64,000 nucleotides of DNA from Scleromatobacter sp038243995. GTDB lineage: Bacteria > Pseudomonadota > Gammaproteobacteria > Burkholderiales > Burkholderiaceae_C. Below the pieces are notes generated by a model that saw only the letters and a list, made by a program, of their open reading frames with translations, searched no databases and had not been told where the DNA came from. This document shows positions 24,873 through 32,795 of the stretch, piece after piece. The position numbers and the translations under genes are program-made. Location of the stretch: positions 124,001 through 188,000 of the forward strand of contig JBBRTV010000005.1 in assembly GCA_038243995.1 (NCBI GenBank). Direction: 5' to 3'. Each line of letters begins with the position of its first letter. The stretch's first letter is position 1.

Positions 24873-26759
24873 TCACAGCACCGAGCGCGAACCGATTCGC
24901 GGCGGCCAGCTCTTGATCACGCCGCGCGTCTGCGACGACACGATGAGCTGGGTGAAGCTGTTCATGCTCGCGTAGCGCGCGATGAAGCGATCGAGCACGG
25001 CGCCCAGCACGAGGATCCCGGTGCCTTCGAACGCACGCTCGTCCATGGTCAGCGCCACCTTCGTGCCGCGCCCGAAGACGATGGGCCCTTTCACCGGCAC
25101 ACGGCTGATGGACGCTTCGCTGCGCACCGAGACCAGGCCTTCGAGCTGCTTGTGGAGCGGGGACAGCTCGTCGAGCCCGTAGAGCGATAACAGTTCCCGC
25201 AACGCCGCCGCCCCGCCGTTGCCCTCGCTGTCGATCAGGGACAGGTAGTTCAGCGACAAGTGGCTGAGGACGCGCCACGGTGCCTTGCCGTCGCCCACGG
25301 GCGCGATCGGGCGCGTCGGGCCGCGTAGGCATCGCACGCCCTTGACCGGCGTGTTCTCTTCGAGGAAGAAATCGTTCGGACTGCCGACCGACAGCGTCAG
25401 CGGGAGGTCGCGATTGGTGCTCAGGGTGTCCACGGCGAGCTGCACGACCGACGCGGGCCACGGCGCCGATTTCGGATCTGCGAGCGTGACGTAGACCTCG
25501 GTGCCGATGTAGCCGCTGCGCGGCCCGCGCAGGCGTGCCGATTCCGACACGACGCGCTGCATGCGGCGCGTCGAGTAGTACGCGTAGGCGTCGACGCCGG
25601 CGTCGTCGTAGCGCGCATAGAGCGGCTTGAACTCGCGCACCTGGGTAACGCCGGACTTGTCGATGCCGGCAACGGAGGTGAGCGCGAAGACTTCGTAGTC
25701 GAGCGGTCGCGCCCGGTCGCTGATGACGTGGAACTCGTGATCGCGGTGGTTGATCTCGACGCGGTCGGCCCGCTTCTTGAACAGGTTGATCGCGGGCGTG
25801 CAGTGCAGCGCGAAGTTGGTCGGGTCCAGCGACTTCTCGAGCGTGACGTCGCTGCGATCGCTGATGAACAGCAGTTCGAATTCTGGCGCCGCGATCTTGC
25901 CGAGCAACTGGCGCAGGCCCTTGACGCGGGCGAACAGGTAGCGCGCCGGGAACGCAGCGTATTCCTTGAGGAGGCGGTAGCCGGAGAGCGCGCGATCCTG
26001 CACCGGAAGCAAGGCCTCGTCGTCGGCGAAACCGCCCGGCTGCAGGCAGTCGATTGCCAACACGCCGGCCAGCGCGCCGCGCCGCGTGGGGTCGACGACC
26101 GCGATCGCGTGGCAGCGGGCGAAGAACTGCTCGTAGACACGATGCGCGATGCCGTCGTCGCCAGCCAGGTGCACTACGAGCTCGTCGAGCTCGAGCTGGT
26201 TAGCCAGCAACGATGCCCCGACGCGCAAGCGCAGGCGCAGGCACGCGGCCGGCGACGCGATTCCTGCCAGCGCGGCGGCAGGAACGTCGGTGACGTGGGA
26301 CTGGAAGCGGGCTTGCGCGATGCGCAGCGGCCACAGGCGCACCGCCTGGCCCGTCGTGAAGCGGCAACTCGTCCGCTCGCCCGGCTGGAGTCGCGAGCTC
26401 ATCGCGCTGCCGCGCGGCACTTCGGGACCTGTCGCCAGGGCCGGGTCGTCGATATCGGGCTCGAGCTGGGCGATCAGCATCGACGGCGTCGGCGCGAGGT
26501 AGCCCGGGTAGACGAGCTCCAGCAGGTATTGCGTGAAGTGCGCGTACTCCGAGTCCTGCTGGTAGTGGACGCGCGCCGCGAGAAAGGCGAAGCCTTCCAG
26601 CAGGCGCTCCACGTAGGGGTCGACGCACTCCCCGCCGGCAGCGGTGGCGTCGAGCGCCAGGCGGGCAGCGACCTTCGGATGCTCGCGCGCGAATTCCGCA
26701 GCGGCGTCGCGGATGTGCAGGAGTTCATGACGGTAGTAGCCGAGGAGTCGGGGATCCAT
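24873..26759 (-). CDS. tssF: T6SS baseplate protein TssF
   Basis: 628 residues. Starts with the family-typical MDPRLLGYYRHELLHIRDAA, then the early conserved DPYVERLLEGFAFLAARVHY and FTQYLLELVYPGYLAPTPSM. Further conserved stretches are ATNFALHCTPAINLFKKRA in the middle and LREGLLSLY-like LRELLSLYGL and FGRGTKVALTMDE toward the end. TssF forms the core of the baseplate wedge with two TssF per TssG. Length is normal. Confidence 0.96.
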   Translation of the reverse strand: MDPRLLGYYRHELLHIRDAAAEFAREHPKVAARLALDATAAGGECVDPYVERLLEGFAFLAARVHYQQDSEYAHFTQYLLELVYPGYLAPTPSMLIAQLEPDIDDPALATGPEVPRGSAMSSRLQPGERTSCRFTTGQAVRLWPLRIAQARFQSHVTDVPAAALAGIASPAACLRLRLRVGASLLANQLELDELVVHLAGDDGIAHRVYEQFFARCHAIAVVDPTRRGALAGVLAIDCLQPGGFADDEALLPVQDRALSGYRLLKEYAAFPARYLFARVKGLRQLLGKIAAPEFELLFISDRSDVTLEKSLDPTNFALHCTPAINLFKKRADRVEINHRDHEFHVISDRARPLDYEVFALTSVAGIDKSGVTQVREFKPLYARYDDAGVDAYAYYSTRRMQRVVSESARLRGPRSGYIGTEVYVTLADPKSAPWPASVVQLAVDTLSTNRDLPLTLSVGSPNDFFLEENTPVKGVRCLRGPTRPIAPVGDGKAPWRVLSHLSLNYLSLIDSEGNGGAAALRELLSLYGLDELSPLHKQLEGLVSVRSEASISRVPVKGPIVFGRGTKVALTMDERAFEGTGILVLGAVLDRFIARYASMNSFTQLIVSSQTRGVIKSWPPRIGSRSVL

Positions 26760-26815
26760 CTTGCCCTGGTGTGTCGGTGCTGGAGTGAGTGCGGGTTCGC
26801 CCTGCGGGGGCCGGC

Positions 26816-27313
26816 CTACTGGCCCTTGGCTTCGACGACGTTCGTGAGGCCGCTCTCGAGGTCGATCTCCGTGCGCATGAAGATCTCGAGCGGGATCGGC
26901 TGCGACCAGAGCTGGCCTTCGATGCGGAAGCCGATCACGTTGTGCGAATCGCCGCTCAAGCGCTCGGCGCGCACTTTCAGCGTGTGCGCGATGATGCGCG
27001 GCTCGAAGCGCAGGATCACTTCGCGCAACACGCGCGACAGTTCACCGAGGTCGTACATCGACGCCGGCCGACCGGCCAGCGCAGGCAGGCCATAGTTGAT
27101 GACCGAGCCCGAGAGCAGTTCGTCGCCCTCGAAATCGATGCTGGATTGCGTCGCGTTGAAGAGCCAGTTCAGGTCGCGCAACACGTTGTCGCGCAGGCGT
27201 TGGAGCGAGACCGAGCGCTGCTCGCGCGGCTCGGTCGCACGTCCGGGCTCTTCGTCGACCAGACGATCGAGCAGCGACGGGTAGAGCCGGTCGCGCGAAA
27301 GTGGTTCAGCCAT
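26816..27313 (-). CDS. tssE: T6SS baseplate protein TssE (gp25-like)
   Basis: 165 residues from MAEPLSRDRLYPSLLDRL at 27313. The gp25-like/lysozyme-related domain is clear: LRDNVLRDLNWLFNA, then VINYGLPALAGR near the middle, LREVILRFEPRI and the C-terminal GFRIEGQLWSQPIPLEIFMR. TssE organises the baseplate and seeds sheath assembly. The gene overlaps the 3' end of tagJ by 8 nt, implying translational coupling; TagJ and TssE are a known functional pair. Confidence 0.95.
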   Translation of the reverse strand: MAEPLSRDRLYPSLLDRLVDEEPGRATEPREQRSVSLQRLRDNVLRDLNWLFNATQSSIDFEGDELLSGSVINYGLPALAGRPASMYDLGELSRVLREVILRFEPRIIAHTLKVRAERLSGDSHNVIGFRIEGQLWSQPIPLEIFMRTEIDLESGLTNVVEAKGQ

Positions 27314-28181
27314 CGGCCTGCGTCGTCGATGCGGCGGGCGCCGTCGACGCGCCTTCGGCGTCCGCGTCGCCCGTCGCATCCTCGACGACGTCGAACGTCA
27401 AGACACGGACGTCGAGCAGGGCAATCTCGGTCTGGTCGGTCGTCAGCATGCGCTGGCCTGCGCCGTGCCAGGCGCCGCCGGGTTGCTCGCGCCAGTCGGT
27501 GGCGCGCGCCAGGCGCAGGCGGGCGTCGGTCTCGCGCTCGGTGCCAGGATAGCGGGTCGGGATCAGCGCGACGATCGCGGATCCGCTGGCCAGCGTCAGC
27601 GTGACAGGCGCCCAGACGAAGTCGCGCAGGTCGGCGGGCTTGTCGATCTCGACGCGCTTGAGGCGCGAGACGGGAATCCAGTAGTACTTGCCGTTGACGA
27701 TGGCCTCGATGACCGGCCCGAGACGGGAGTCCGCATCGGCCAGCCAGGCGAAGGGCGAATCGTCGAGCGCACCGGAGGTGGCCGGGGCCGCATCGAGTGC
27801 GCAGGCGCGCAGGTCGGCGGCCGCTTCGGGGTGCGAACCGGCCTCGAGTCGCAGGGCTTCGATCATCCAGGCGAGCCAGTCCTGGGGCGCGCCGAGGACC
27901 AGCGGCGAGCGCTTGCCGTCGAAGACGTCCCGCCGCAGCACTTCACACTTCAGCGCTTCGCGATAGGTCTCGACCATGGGCTTGGACGAGGGGTCGAGTT
28001 CGAGCAGGACGTCGAGTTGCGTAACGGCCTTCGTCCACTCGCCCTGGACGCAGTAGATCTGGAACAGGAAGATGCGCAGGTCGCAACGCTGCGGCTGCTT
28101 CTGGATCATCCGGCGAAGGTCGTCGAAGTGCGCCAGCGGATCGGCGGAAGAAAACTGCATCGCGAGATCGATTGACGCCAT
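27306..28181 (-). CDS. tagJ: T6SS accessory protein TagJ (ImpE/SciE family)
   Basis: 291 residues from the ATG at 28181 (a GTG two codons earlier is possible). N-terminal TPR-like helices (PQRCDLRIFLFQIYCVQGEW, then AVTQLDVLLELDP) are followed by the family core DGKYYWIP-like NGKYYWIPVSRLKRVEID and ARDFVW-like LRDFVWAPVTL with LIPTRYPGTE. TagJ binds the sheath protein TssB and is found in clusters with a particular sheath/ClpV recognition type; in Pseudomonas H1-T6SS it is next to tssE, as here. The last 25 residues are Ala/Asp/Thr-rich and non-conserved. Confidence 0.92.
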   Translation of the reverse strand: MASIDLAMQFSSADPLAHFDDLRRMIQKQPQRCDLRIFLFQIYCVQGEWTKAVTQLDVLLELDPSSKPMVETYREALKCEVLRRDVFDGKRSPLVLGAPQDWLAWMIEALRLEAGSHPEAAADLRACALDAAPATSGALDDSPFAWLADADSRLGPVIEAIVNGKYYWIPVSRLKRVEIDKPADLRDFVWAPVTLTLASGSAIVALIPTRYPGTERETDARLRLARATDWREQPGGAWHGAGQRMLTTDQTEIALLDVRVLTFDVVEDATGDADAEGASTAPAASTTQADG

Positions 28182-28312
28182 GGACACTACCCCGGAGATG
28201 AAAGGCGGACGCCGGCCACATGACCGGCGCCTTCACGTTGTCTCGCCTTCCTGCAGGCCGGGCGACGACTCCGGCAAGTGAACGGAACCGGCGCGCGGCC
28301 GACTGGAAGACC

Positions 28313-28334
28313 GCCGGCCCGCGAGCGGGCCGGC
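28313..28334 (-). terminator. Strong GC hairpin just downstream of hcp
   Basis: GCCGGCCCGC and GCGGGCCGGC form a perfect 10-bp inverted repeat with a 2-nt centre, 13 nt after the hcp stop and before tagJ. On the coding strand no T-run follows, so it is more likely a processing or RNA-stabilising stem, or a partial terminator that lets hcp message accumulate, than a full stop: downstream T6SS genes must still be expressed. Confidence 0.5.
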
Positions 28335-28346
28335 GTCGCACAAAAC

Positions 28347-28829
28347 TCAGTCCTTCGAGTTCTCGGCGATGTTCCAGTTCATCGACGGCTTGTCGCCCGT
28401 GCCACCCTTCGGCGTCTGTTCTACGTAGTCGACCTTGACCGAGGCGAAGTTCAGCGTGACGTTTTCGGTCAGGCGGTCTTCGCCGCCCGAGCCGCCTTGC
28501 GAGACGCTGGTGACCAGCACTTCGCTCATCGTGATCTTCAGGTATTCGAGCGGGGTTTCGCCCGCCTTGCGAACGACCAGGATCGCGGAGTCGAAGTGCT
28601 TGCCATTGCACGAGGACAACAGCAGGTCGGGCGTGGTCTTGTCGAGGTACTTCGTGAAGGACAGATCCTGCACGTTGGCCTTGCCGGCACCGGCGCCGCC
28701 ACCGACGTGGGCGGAACCGGAGTTGGAGACACCCCAGCTCCAGGCCAGCACATCGATCTCACCCTTGTGCGTCTTGTCGACCGATTCGCCCTTGAGCGGG
28801 TCGATCTTCATGAACATGTCCATTGCCAT
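28347..28829 (-). CDS. hcp: T6SS inner-tube protein Hcp (TssD)
   Basis: 160 residues from MAMDMFMKIDPLKGE at 28829. This start gives GGAG with a 7-nt gap and the usual Hcp N-terminus; the ATG at 28835 lies too close to the Shine-Dalgarno. Hcp hexamers stack to form the tube propelled by the sheath. Family markers are GEIDVLAWSWGVSNSG, then NVQDLSFTKYLDKTTPDLL and YLKITMSEVLVTSVSQGG. It follows tssC by 63 nt. Confidence 0.97.
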   Translation of the reverse strand: MAMDMFMKIDPLKGESVDKTHKGEIDVLAWSWGVSNSGSAHVGGGAGAGKANVQDLSFTKYLDKTTPDLLLSSCNGKHFDSAILVVRKAGETPLEYLKITMSEVLVTSVSQGGSGGEDRLTENVTLNFASVKVDYVEQTPKGGTGDKPSMNWNIAENSKD

Positions 28830-28892
28830 TTTCATACTCCTTGAGTAGATGAATCCCCGTCACCAAGGATGGGAATGCGCCCCATGTGGGAC

Positions 28893-30386
28893 TCAAGCGG
28901 CCTTGCTGGAAGGCAGCTTGGAGACCAGGCGAAGGGAGATGCTCATCCCCTCGAGCTGGTAATGTGGTTTCAGGAAGAACTTGGACGTGTAGTAGCCGGG
29001 GTTGCCTTCGACTTCCTCCACGATGACTTCCGCGGCGGACAGCGGCTTCTGGGCCTGGATGGTCTGGCCCGCGTTCTCCGGGTTCGACACCACGTAGTTG
29101 CCGATCCAGTCGCTCAGGTAGCGCTGCATCGAGTTCGCGCTCGCGAAGGAACCGACCTTGTCGCGCACCATGCACTTCAGGTAATGCGCGAAGCGCGACG
29201 AGGCGAACAGGTAGGGCAGGCGCGCTGCCAGGTTCGCGTTGGCCGTCGCGTCCGGATCATCGTATTCGGCCGGCTTCTGCAGCGATTGCGCGCCGATGAA
29301 GGCGGCGAAGTCGCTGTTCTTGCGATGCACCAGCGGCATGAAGCCGTTCTTCGCGAGTTCGGCTTCGCGCCGATCCGAGATCGCGATCTCGGTCGGGCAT
29401 TTCATGTCGACGCCGCCGTCGTCGGTCGGAAACGAGTGCACGGGCAGGTTGGGCACCGAGCCGCCGGATTCGACGCCGCGGATCGTCGTGCACCAGCCGT
29501 ATTGCTTGAAGGCGCGCGTGATGTTGGTCGCCATCGCGTAGGCGGAATTGGCCCACACGTAGCGGTTGTGATCGGCGCCTTCGACCTCTTCCTCGAAATC
29601 GAACGCGTCGACCGGATTGGTCTTCGCGCCGTACGGCAGGCGGGCCAGGAAGCGCGGCATCGCGAGACCGATGTAGCGCGCGTCTTCCGACTCGCGCAGC
29701 GAGCGCCACGCGGCGTATTCGGAGTTGTCGAAGATCTTGGTCAGGTCGCGCGGGTTCGAGAGCTCTCGCCACGAATCCATCTGCAGCGTCGTCGGCGACG
29801 CGCCTGCGATGAAGGGCGCATGCGCCGCCGCGGCGATCTTGGCCATTTCGCCCAGCAGTTCGACGTCGACCGGGCTGTGATCGAAGTGGTAGTCGCCGAT
29901 GAGCGCGCCGTAGGGAATGCCGCCGAGCTGGCCGAATTCCTCTTCGTAGACCTTCTTGAAGATCGGGCTCTGGTCCCAGGCCGTGCCTTTGTAGCGCTTG
30001 AGCGTCTTGTGCAGTTCGCCCTTGGAGATGTTGATCACCCGGATCTTCAGCATCTCGTCGGTTTCGGTGTTGTTGACGAGGTGATGGAGCCCGCGCCACG
30101 CGCCTTCGAGCTTCGTGAAGTCGGCGTGGTGGATGATGAGATTGATCTGCTCGGACAGCTTCTTGTCCAACGCCGCGATCAAGCCTTCGATGGTGTTGTA
30201 CACGTCGGTCGACACCAGCGCGGTGTCGGCGAGCGCCTGCTGCGCGAGCGTGTGGACCGCATTCTCGACCGCCGACTTCGCCTGGTCGGTCTTCGGCTTG
30301 AATTCCTTCTGCAGCAAAGCAGCGAAATCATCGAACTCGGCCATCGCGCCGGCGGCGTCCTTGGACGATTCTTGTTGGGTGGACAT
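28893..30386 (-). CDS. tssC: T6SS contractile sheath large subunit TssC
   Basis: 497 residues, with GGAG 7 nt before the ATG. Together with TssB it builds the contractile sheath. Conserved stretches include LEGAWRGLHHLVNNTETDEM, then FLARLPYGAKTNPVDAFDFE, RVWGNSAYA-like RYVWANSAYAMATNI, and the C-terminal sheath handshake region (MQRYLSDWIGNYV, then AEVIVEEVEGNPGYYTSKFF and LEGMSISLRLVS). Full-length and intact. It provides the reference against which the composite protein at 39181-40674 is judged. Confidence 0.97.
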   Translation of the reverse strand: MSTQQESSKDAAGAMAEFDDFAALLQKEFKPKTDQAKSAVENAVHTLAQQALADTALVSTDVYNTIEGLIAALDKKLSEQINLIIHHADFTKLEGAWRGLHHLVNNTETDEMLKIRVINISKGELHKTLKRYKGTAWDQSPIFKKVYEEEFGQLGGIPYGALIGDYHFDHSPVDVELLGEMAKIAAAAHAPFIAGASPTTLQMDSWRELSNPRDLTKIFDNSEYAAWRSLRESEDARYIGLAMPRFLARLPYGAKTNPVDAFDFEEEVEGADHNRYVWANSAYAMATNITRAFKQYGWCTTIRGVESGGSVPNLPVHSFPTDDGGVDMKCPTEIAISDRREAELAKNGFMPLVHRKNSDFAAFIGAQSLQKPAEYDDPDATANANLAARLPYLFASSRFAHYLKCMVRDKVGSFASANSMQRYLSDWIGNYVVSNPENAGQTIQAQKPLSAAEVIVEEVEGNPGYYTSKFFLKPHYQLEGMSISLRLVSKLPSSKAA

Positions 30387-30447
30387 CGATGGACTCCTCG
30401 GGGTCTCTGTGCTTGTCAGGGGTTCTGCGCGCGACTCGGCGGACAGC

Positions 30448-30963
30448 TCACTCGGCTGCCGGTGTGTCTGCAGGCTTGGGCGGGGTCGCCAGCGACTTCA
30501 GCAGTTCCGGGTTCTTCAGCACCTTGCCAAGCAGTTCCTCGGCGCCGACCTTGCCGTCCATGTAGGTCAGCAGATCTTTCAGTTGCGTCCGCGCTTCGAG
30601 CAGGTTGCTGAGCGCGCCGACCTTCTTCGCGACGGCTTCGGGCGAGAAATCGGACATGTTCTCGAAGGTCACGTCGACGCTCAGGTTGCCTTCGCCCGTG
30701 AGCGTGTTCGGCACGTTGAACGCGACGCGCGGCTTCATCGACTTCAGGCGCTCGTCGAAGTTGTCGACATCGATCTCGAGGAACTTGCGGTCGGCGACCG
30801 GCGCCAGCGCCTCGGCAGGCTTGCCCGACAGATCGGCCATCACGCCCATGACGAACGGGATCTGCATCTTCTTGTTGGAACCGTACAACTCGACGTCGTA
30901 CTCGATCTGGACGCGCGGCGCGCGATTGCGCGCGATGAACTTCTGGCTGCTTCCGGCGGACAT
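30448..30963 (-). CDS. tssB: T6SS contractile sheath small subunit TssB
   Basis: 171 residues, with GGAG 9 nt before the ATG. Key features are RVQIEYDVELYGSNKKMQIP near the N-terminus, MADLSGKP, the conserved FLEIDVDNFDERLKSMKPRV and VTFENMSDFSPEAVAKKV, ending in a Pro/Ala-rich tail. It pairs with TssC; the C-terminal part of TssC and of TssB normally carries the ClpV/TagJ recognition surfaces. It precedes tssC by 61 nt. Confidence 0.97.
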   Translation of the reverse strand: MSAGSSQKFIARNRAPRVQIEYDVELYGSNKKMQIPFVMGVMADLSGKPAEALAPVADRKFLEIDVDNFDERLKSMKPRVAFNVPNTLTGEGNLSVDVTFENMSDFSPEAVAKKVGALSNLLEARTQLKDLLTYMDGKVGAEELLGKVLKNPELLKSLATPPKPADTPAAE

Positions 30964-30998
30964 GGCGTGATTCTCCTGGAGTTTGCTTGTGGCTGGTA

Positions 30999-32078
30999 TC
31001 AGTTGTCTTCGGGATCTTCGAGCGAAATACCCCCGAGGAGTTCGATGCGGTCTGTCGCGTCAGGCATCAATTCCTTGACGATCTGCGTGAAATCCATCTG
31101 GAGCAATTTGATCGCCCGGTCGATGAACATCGGCGACGGACTGCTCGGTTCGGACTTGCGCAGGAACTCAGCCACTTGCTGCAGGATTCTCACCGCATCC
31201 GCGCGGGATGCCAAGCCGCCCGAACGGGGGAATTTCCCCCCGCCGGCCACGGATGTCGCGGATCCGCCGGATCCCGCACCAGCGTCCGCGTCGGCTCCGG
31301 CTTCGGCCGCGGTGGATTCGGCATCCTGCGCGGCATAGAAATCGCCGACGCGGCGCAGCGTCTGCTGCAGCAGATCGAGGTTCGGGCGTTGGCCGCTGCG
31401 GTCGTTGAACAGCGTGACGATCGCCTGTATCGCCGCCAGGCCGATCGCGATGCCGTCGCGCTTCTCGCGCCTGGCTTCCGGTTCGCCGCGCTGCCAGGCC
31501 GCGGCCAGCAAGGACGTGGCCGGCGGGGAAACACCCGCAGGCGCTTGCAGGCGGCCCAGCGAGTAGTCGAGATCGCGCACTGTGAAGCGACCGACTTCGC
31601 GCGACTCGACGATCACGGCGCCGCGCAAGGCGCGCAGCAGGCTCTCCGCGCCGGCAGACCCATAGGACTGCGTCGGATCGGGCGACAGGTTCGCGAGCAC
31701 GTTCATGCGCTCGATGGGATCGTCGCCTTCATCGCGATCGAGCAGCGGATAGGCGGTTTCCCAGAAATTCTCGACCAGCGTCGCGATCAATTTCAGGCCG
31801 TCCGCCAGGCCCGGCAATCCGCGTGTCGCGAGTTCCGCGCGGGTGAGCCAGGCGGCGACGCGGAGGTCTTTCGTCTTGCCCAGCAACTCCTCGGCCATGG
31901 CGCCGACCTTGCGCCAGTTGGGCTCTTCGGCGCCCACGAGTTCCCGCGTCTTGGGATCGATGGTGCCGGGCGTTCCGAAAGCGAATCGTTCGAGTTCGGC
32001 CACCCCCGAATACTCCAGGTCGGGCCCCGCGGGTTCGGCATCGTCAATGGGGCGCGAGAGGGCGTCGATATCGAGCAC
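30999..32078 (-). CDS. tssA: T6SS assembly protein TssA
   Basis: 359 residues with a GTG start at 32078 (VLDIDALSRPI), supported by GGAG upstream; 25 extra upstream codons do not look coding. The ImpA_N domain covers about residues 5-130 (ISEDSP-like DDAEPAGPDLEYSG, then PNWRKVGAMAEELLGKTKDL and WETAYPLLDRDEGDDP). A Gly/Ala/Ser-rich linker near residue 275 leads to the short C-terminal segment EPSSPSPMFIDRAIKLLQMD, typical of TssA1/ImpA-type proteins that guide tube and sheath polymerisation at the baseplate. Confidence 0.94.
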   Translation of the reverse strand: MLDIDALSRPIDDAEPAGPDLEYSGVAELERFAFGTPGTIDPKTRELVGAEEPNWRKVGAMAEELLGKTKDLRVAAWLTRAELATRGLPGLADGLKLIATLVENFWETAYPLLDRDEGDDPIERMNVLANLSPDPTQSYGSAGAESLLRALRGAVIVESREVGRFTVRDLDYSLGRLQAPAGVSPPATSLLAAAWQRGEPEARREKRDGIAIGLAAIQAIVTLFNDRSGQRPNLDLLQQTLRRVGDFYAAQDAESTAAEAGADADAGAGSGGSATSVAGGGKFPRSGGLASRADAVRILQQVAEFLRKSEPSSPSPMFIDRAIKLLQMDFTQIVKELMPDATDRIELLGGISLEDPEDN

Positions 32079-32175
32079 TATAAGGTTACTCCGGGTGATG
32101 GCAGCGATCACGGTCGAGCATGGGGCCAGTGTAGTGGCCAGGGCTATCGACAATCGTGCACCGCAGCGTGCGCAT

Positions 32176-32784
32176 TCAAGGCAACCGCGGCGTGAGCGAC
32201 CGCAGGGCCGCCGACGCGATCAGTTCCGTGAAACCAGCTGCAGGCGGCAGCGACGGCAGCGCGAGGCGGGCCTCGGCGAACAGGGGCGCGCCGCGCGTCA
32301 GGAGGCACACGGCAGCGCGGCGGTCGGCATCCGCGTCCGGCGAGGCGCCGGGCGCCGCGAGGGCTGCGATCGCGCGATCGAAGTCGTCGATGGACAGGGC
32401 CGGGTCGAGGCCGGCGAGCGCGGTGTCCTCGACCGCCAGCCAGGCAGCCTCCTCGGCCACCAGTGCCGCATGCGAGGCCGAGGCACCGGTCATCGCGGGC
32501 TCGGCGAAGGCGAGCGTCAGCGGGAAGTAGCGCCCGACGCGGTCGACGCTGGCGAAGAACAGGCCGCGCCAGCCCTGTGTACCGCAGACGCCCGGCGCGA
32601 TCTGGAAACGCCAGATTGGGGCCGACAGGTACAGCTCGAGCCAGCGCGGGCCCAGCGCCTCTTTCGAGGCCTGCATCCCCTGCTGCAACCACGCGTCCCA
32701 GACCGACGTGAATTCCCACGGGAGACGGCGCGAGACGAAGTCGCCTTCGCTCGGGATCTTGCCGTAGAAGCCGCAGGCTGCCAT
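32176..32784 (-). CDS. tagF: T6SS post-translational repressor TagF (ImpM family)
   Basis: 202 residues from MAACGFYGKIPSEGDF at 32784. The TagF/DUF2094 pattern is plain: YGKIPSEGDFVSRRLP, then WDAWLQQGMQASKEALGPRW, PIWRFQIAPGVCG and GVM-like DRVGRYFPLTLA. TagF represses T6SS assembly independently of, or together with, the threonine phosphorylation pathway through the FHA protein. Here it starts 11 nt after tssM. A separate PppA gene lies at 44065, so this is not the fused TagF-PppA form. Confidence 0.93.
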   Translation of the reverse strand: MAACGFYGKIPSEGDFVSRRLPWEFTSVWDAWLQQGMQASKEALGPRWLELYLSAPIWRFQIAPGVCGTQGWRGLFFASVDRVGRYFPLTLAFAEPAMTGASASHAALVAEEAAWLAVEDTALAGLDPALSIDDFDRAIAALAAPGASPDADADRRAAVCLLTRGAPLFAEARLALPSLPPAAGFTELIASAALRSLTPRLP

Positions 32785-32795
32785 GACCTCAGGTC

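Noticed and set aside
20942..24916. 1324-codon open frame on the + strand
   Set aside because: Antisense shadow of clpV and tssG; the composition is that of a complementary high-GC frame and no motif is present.
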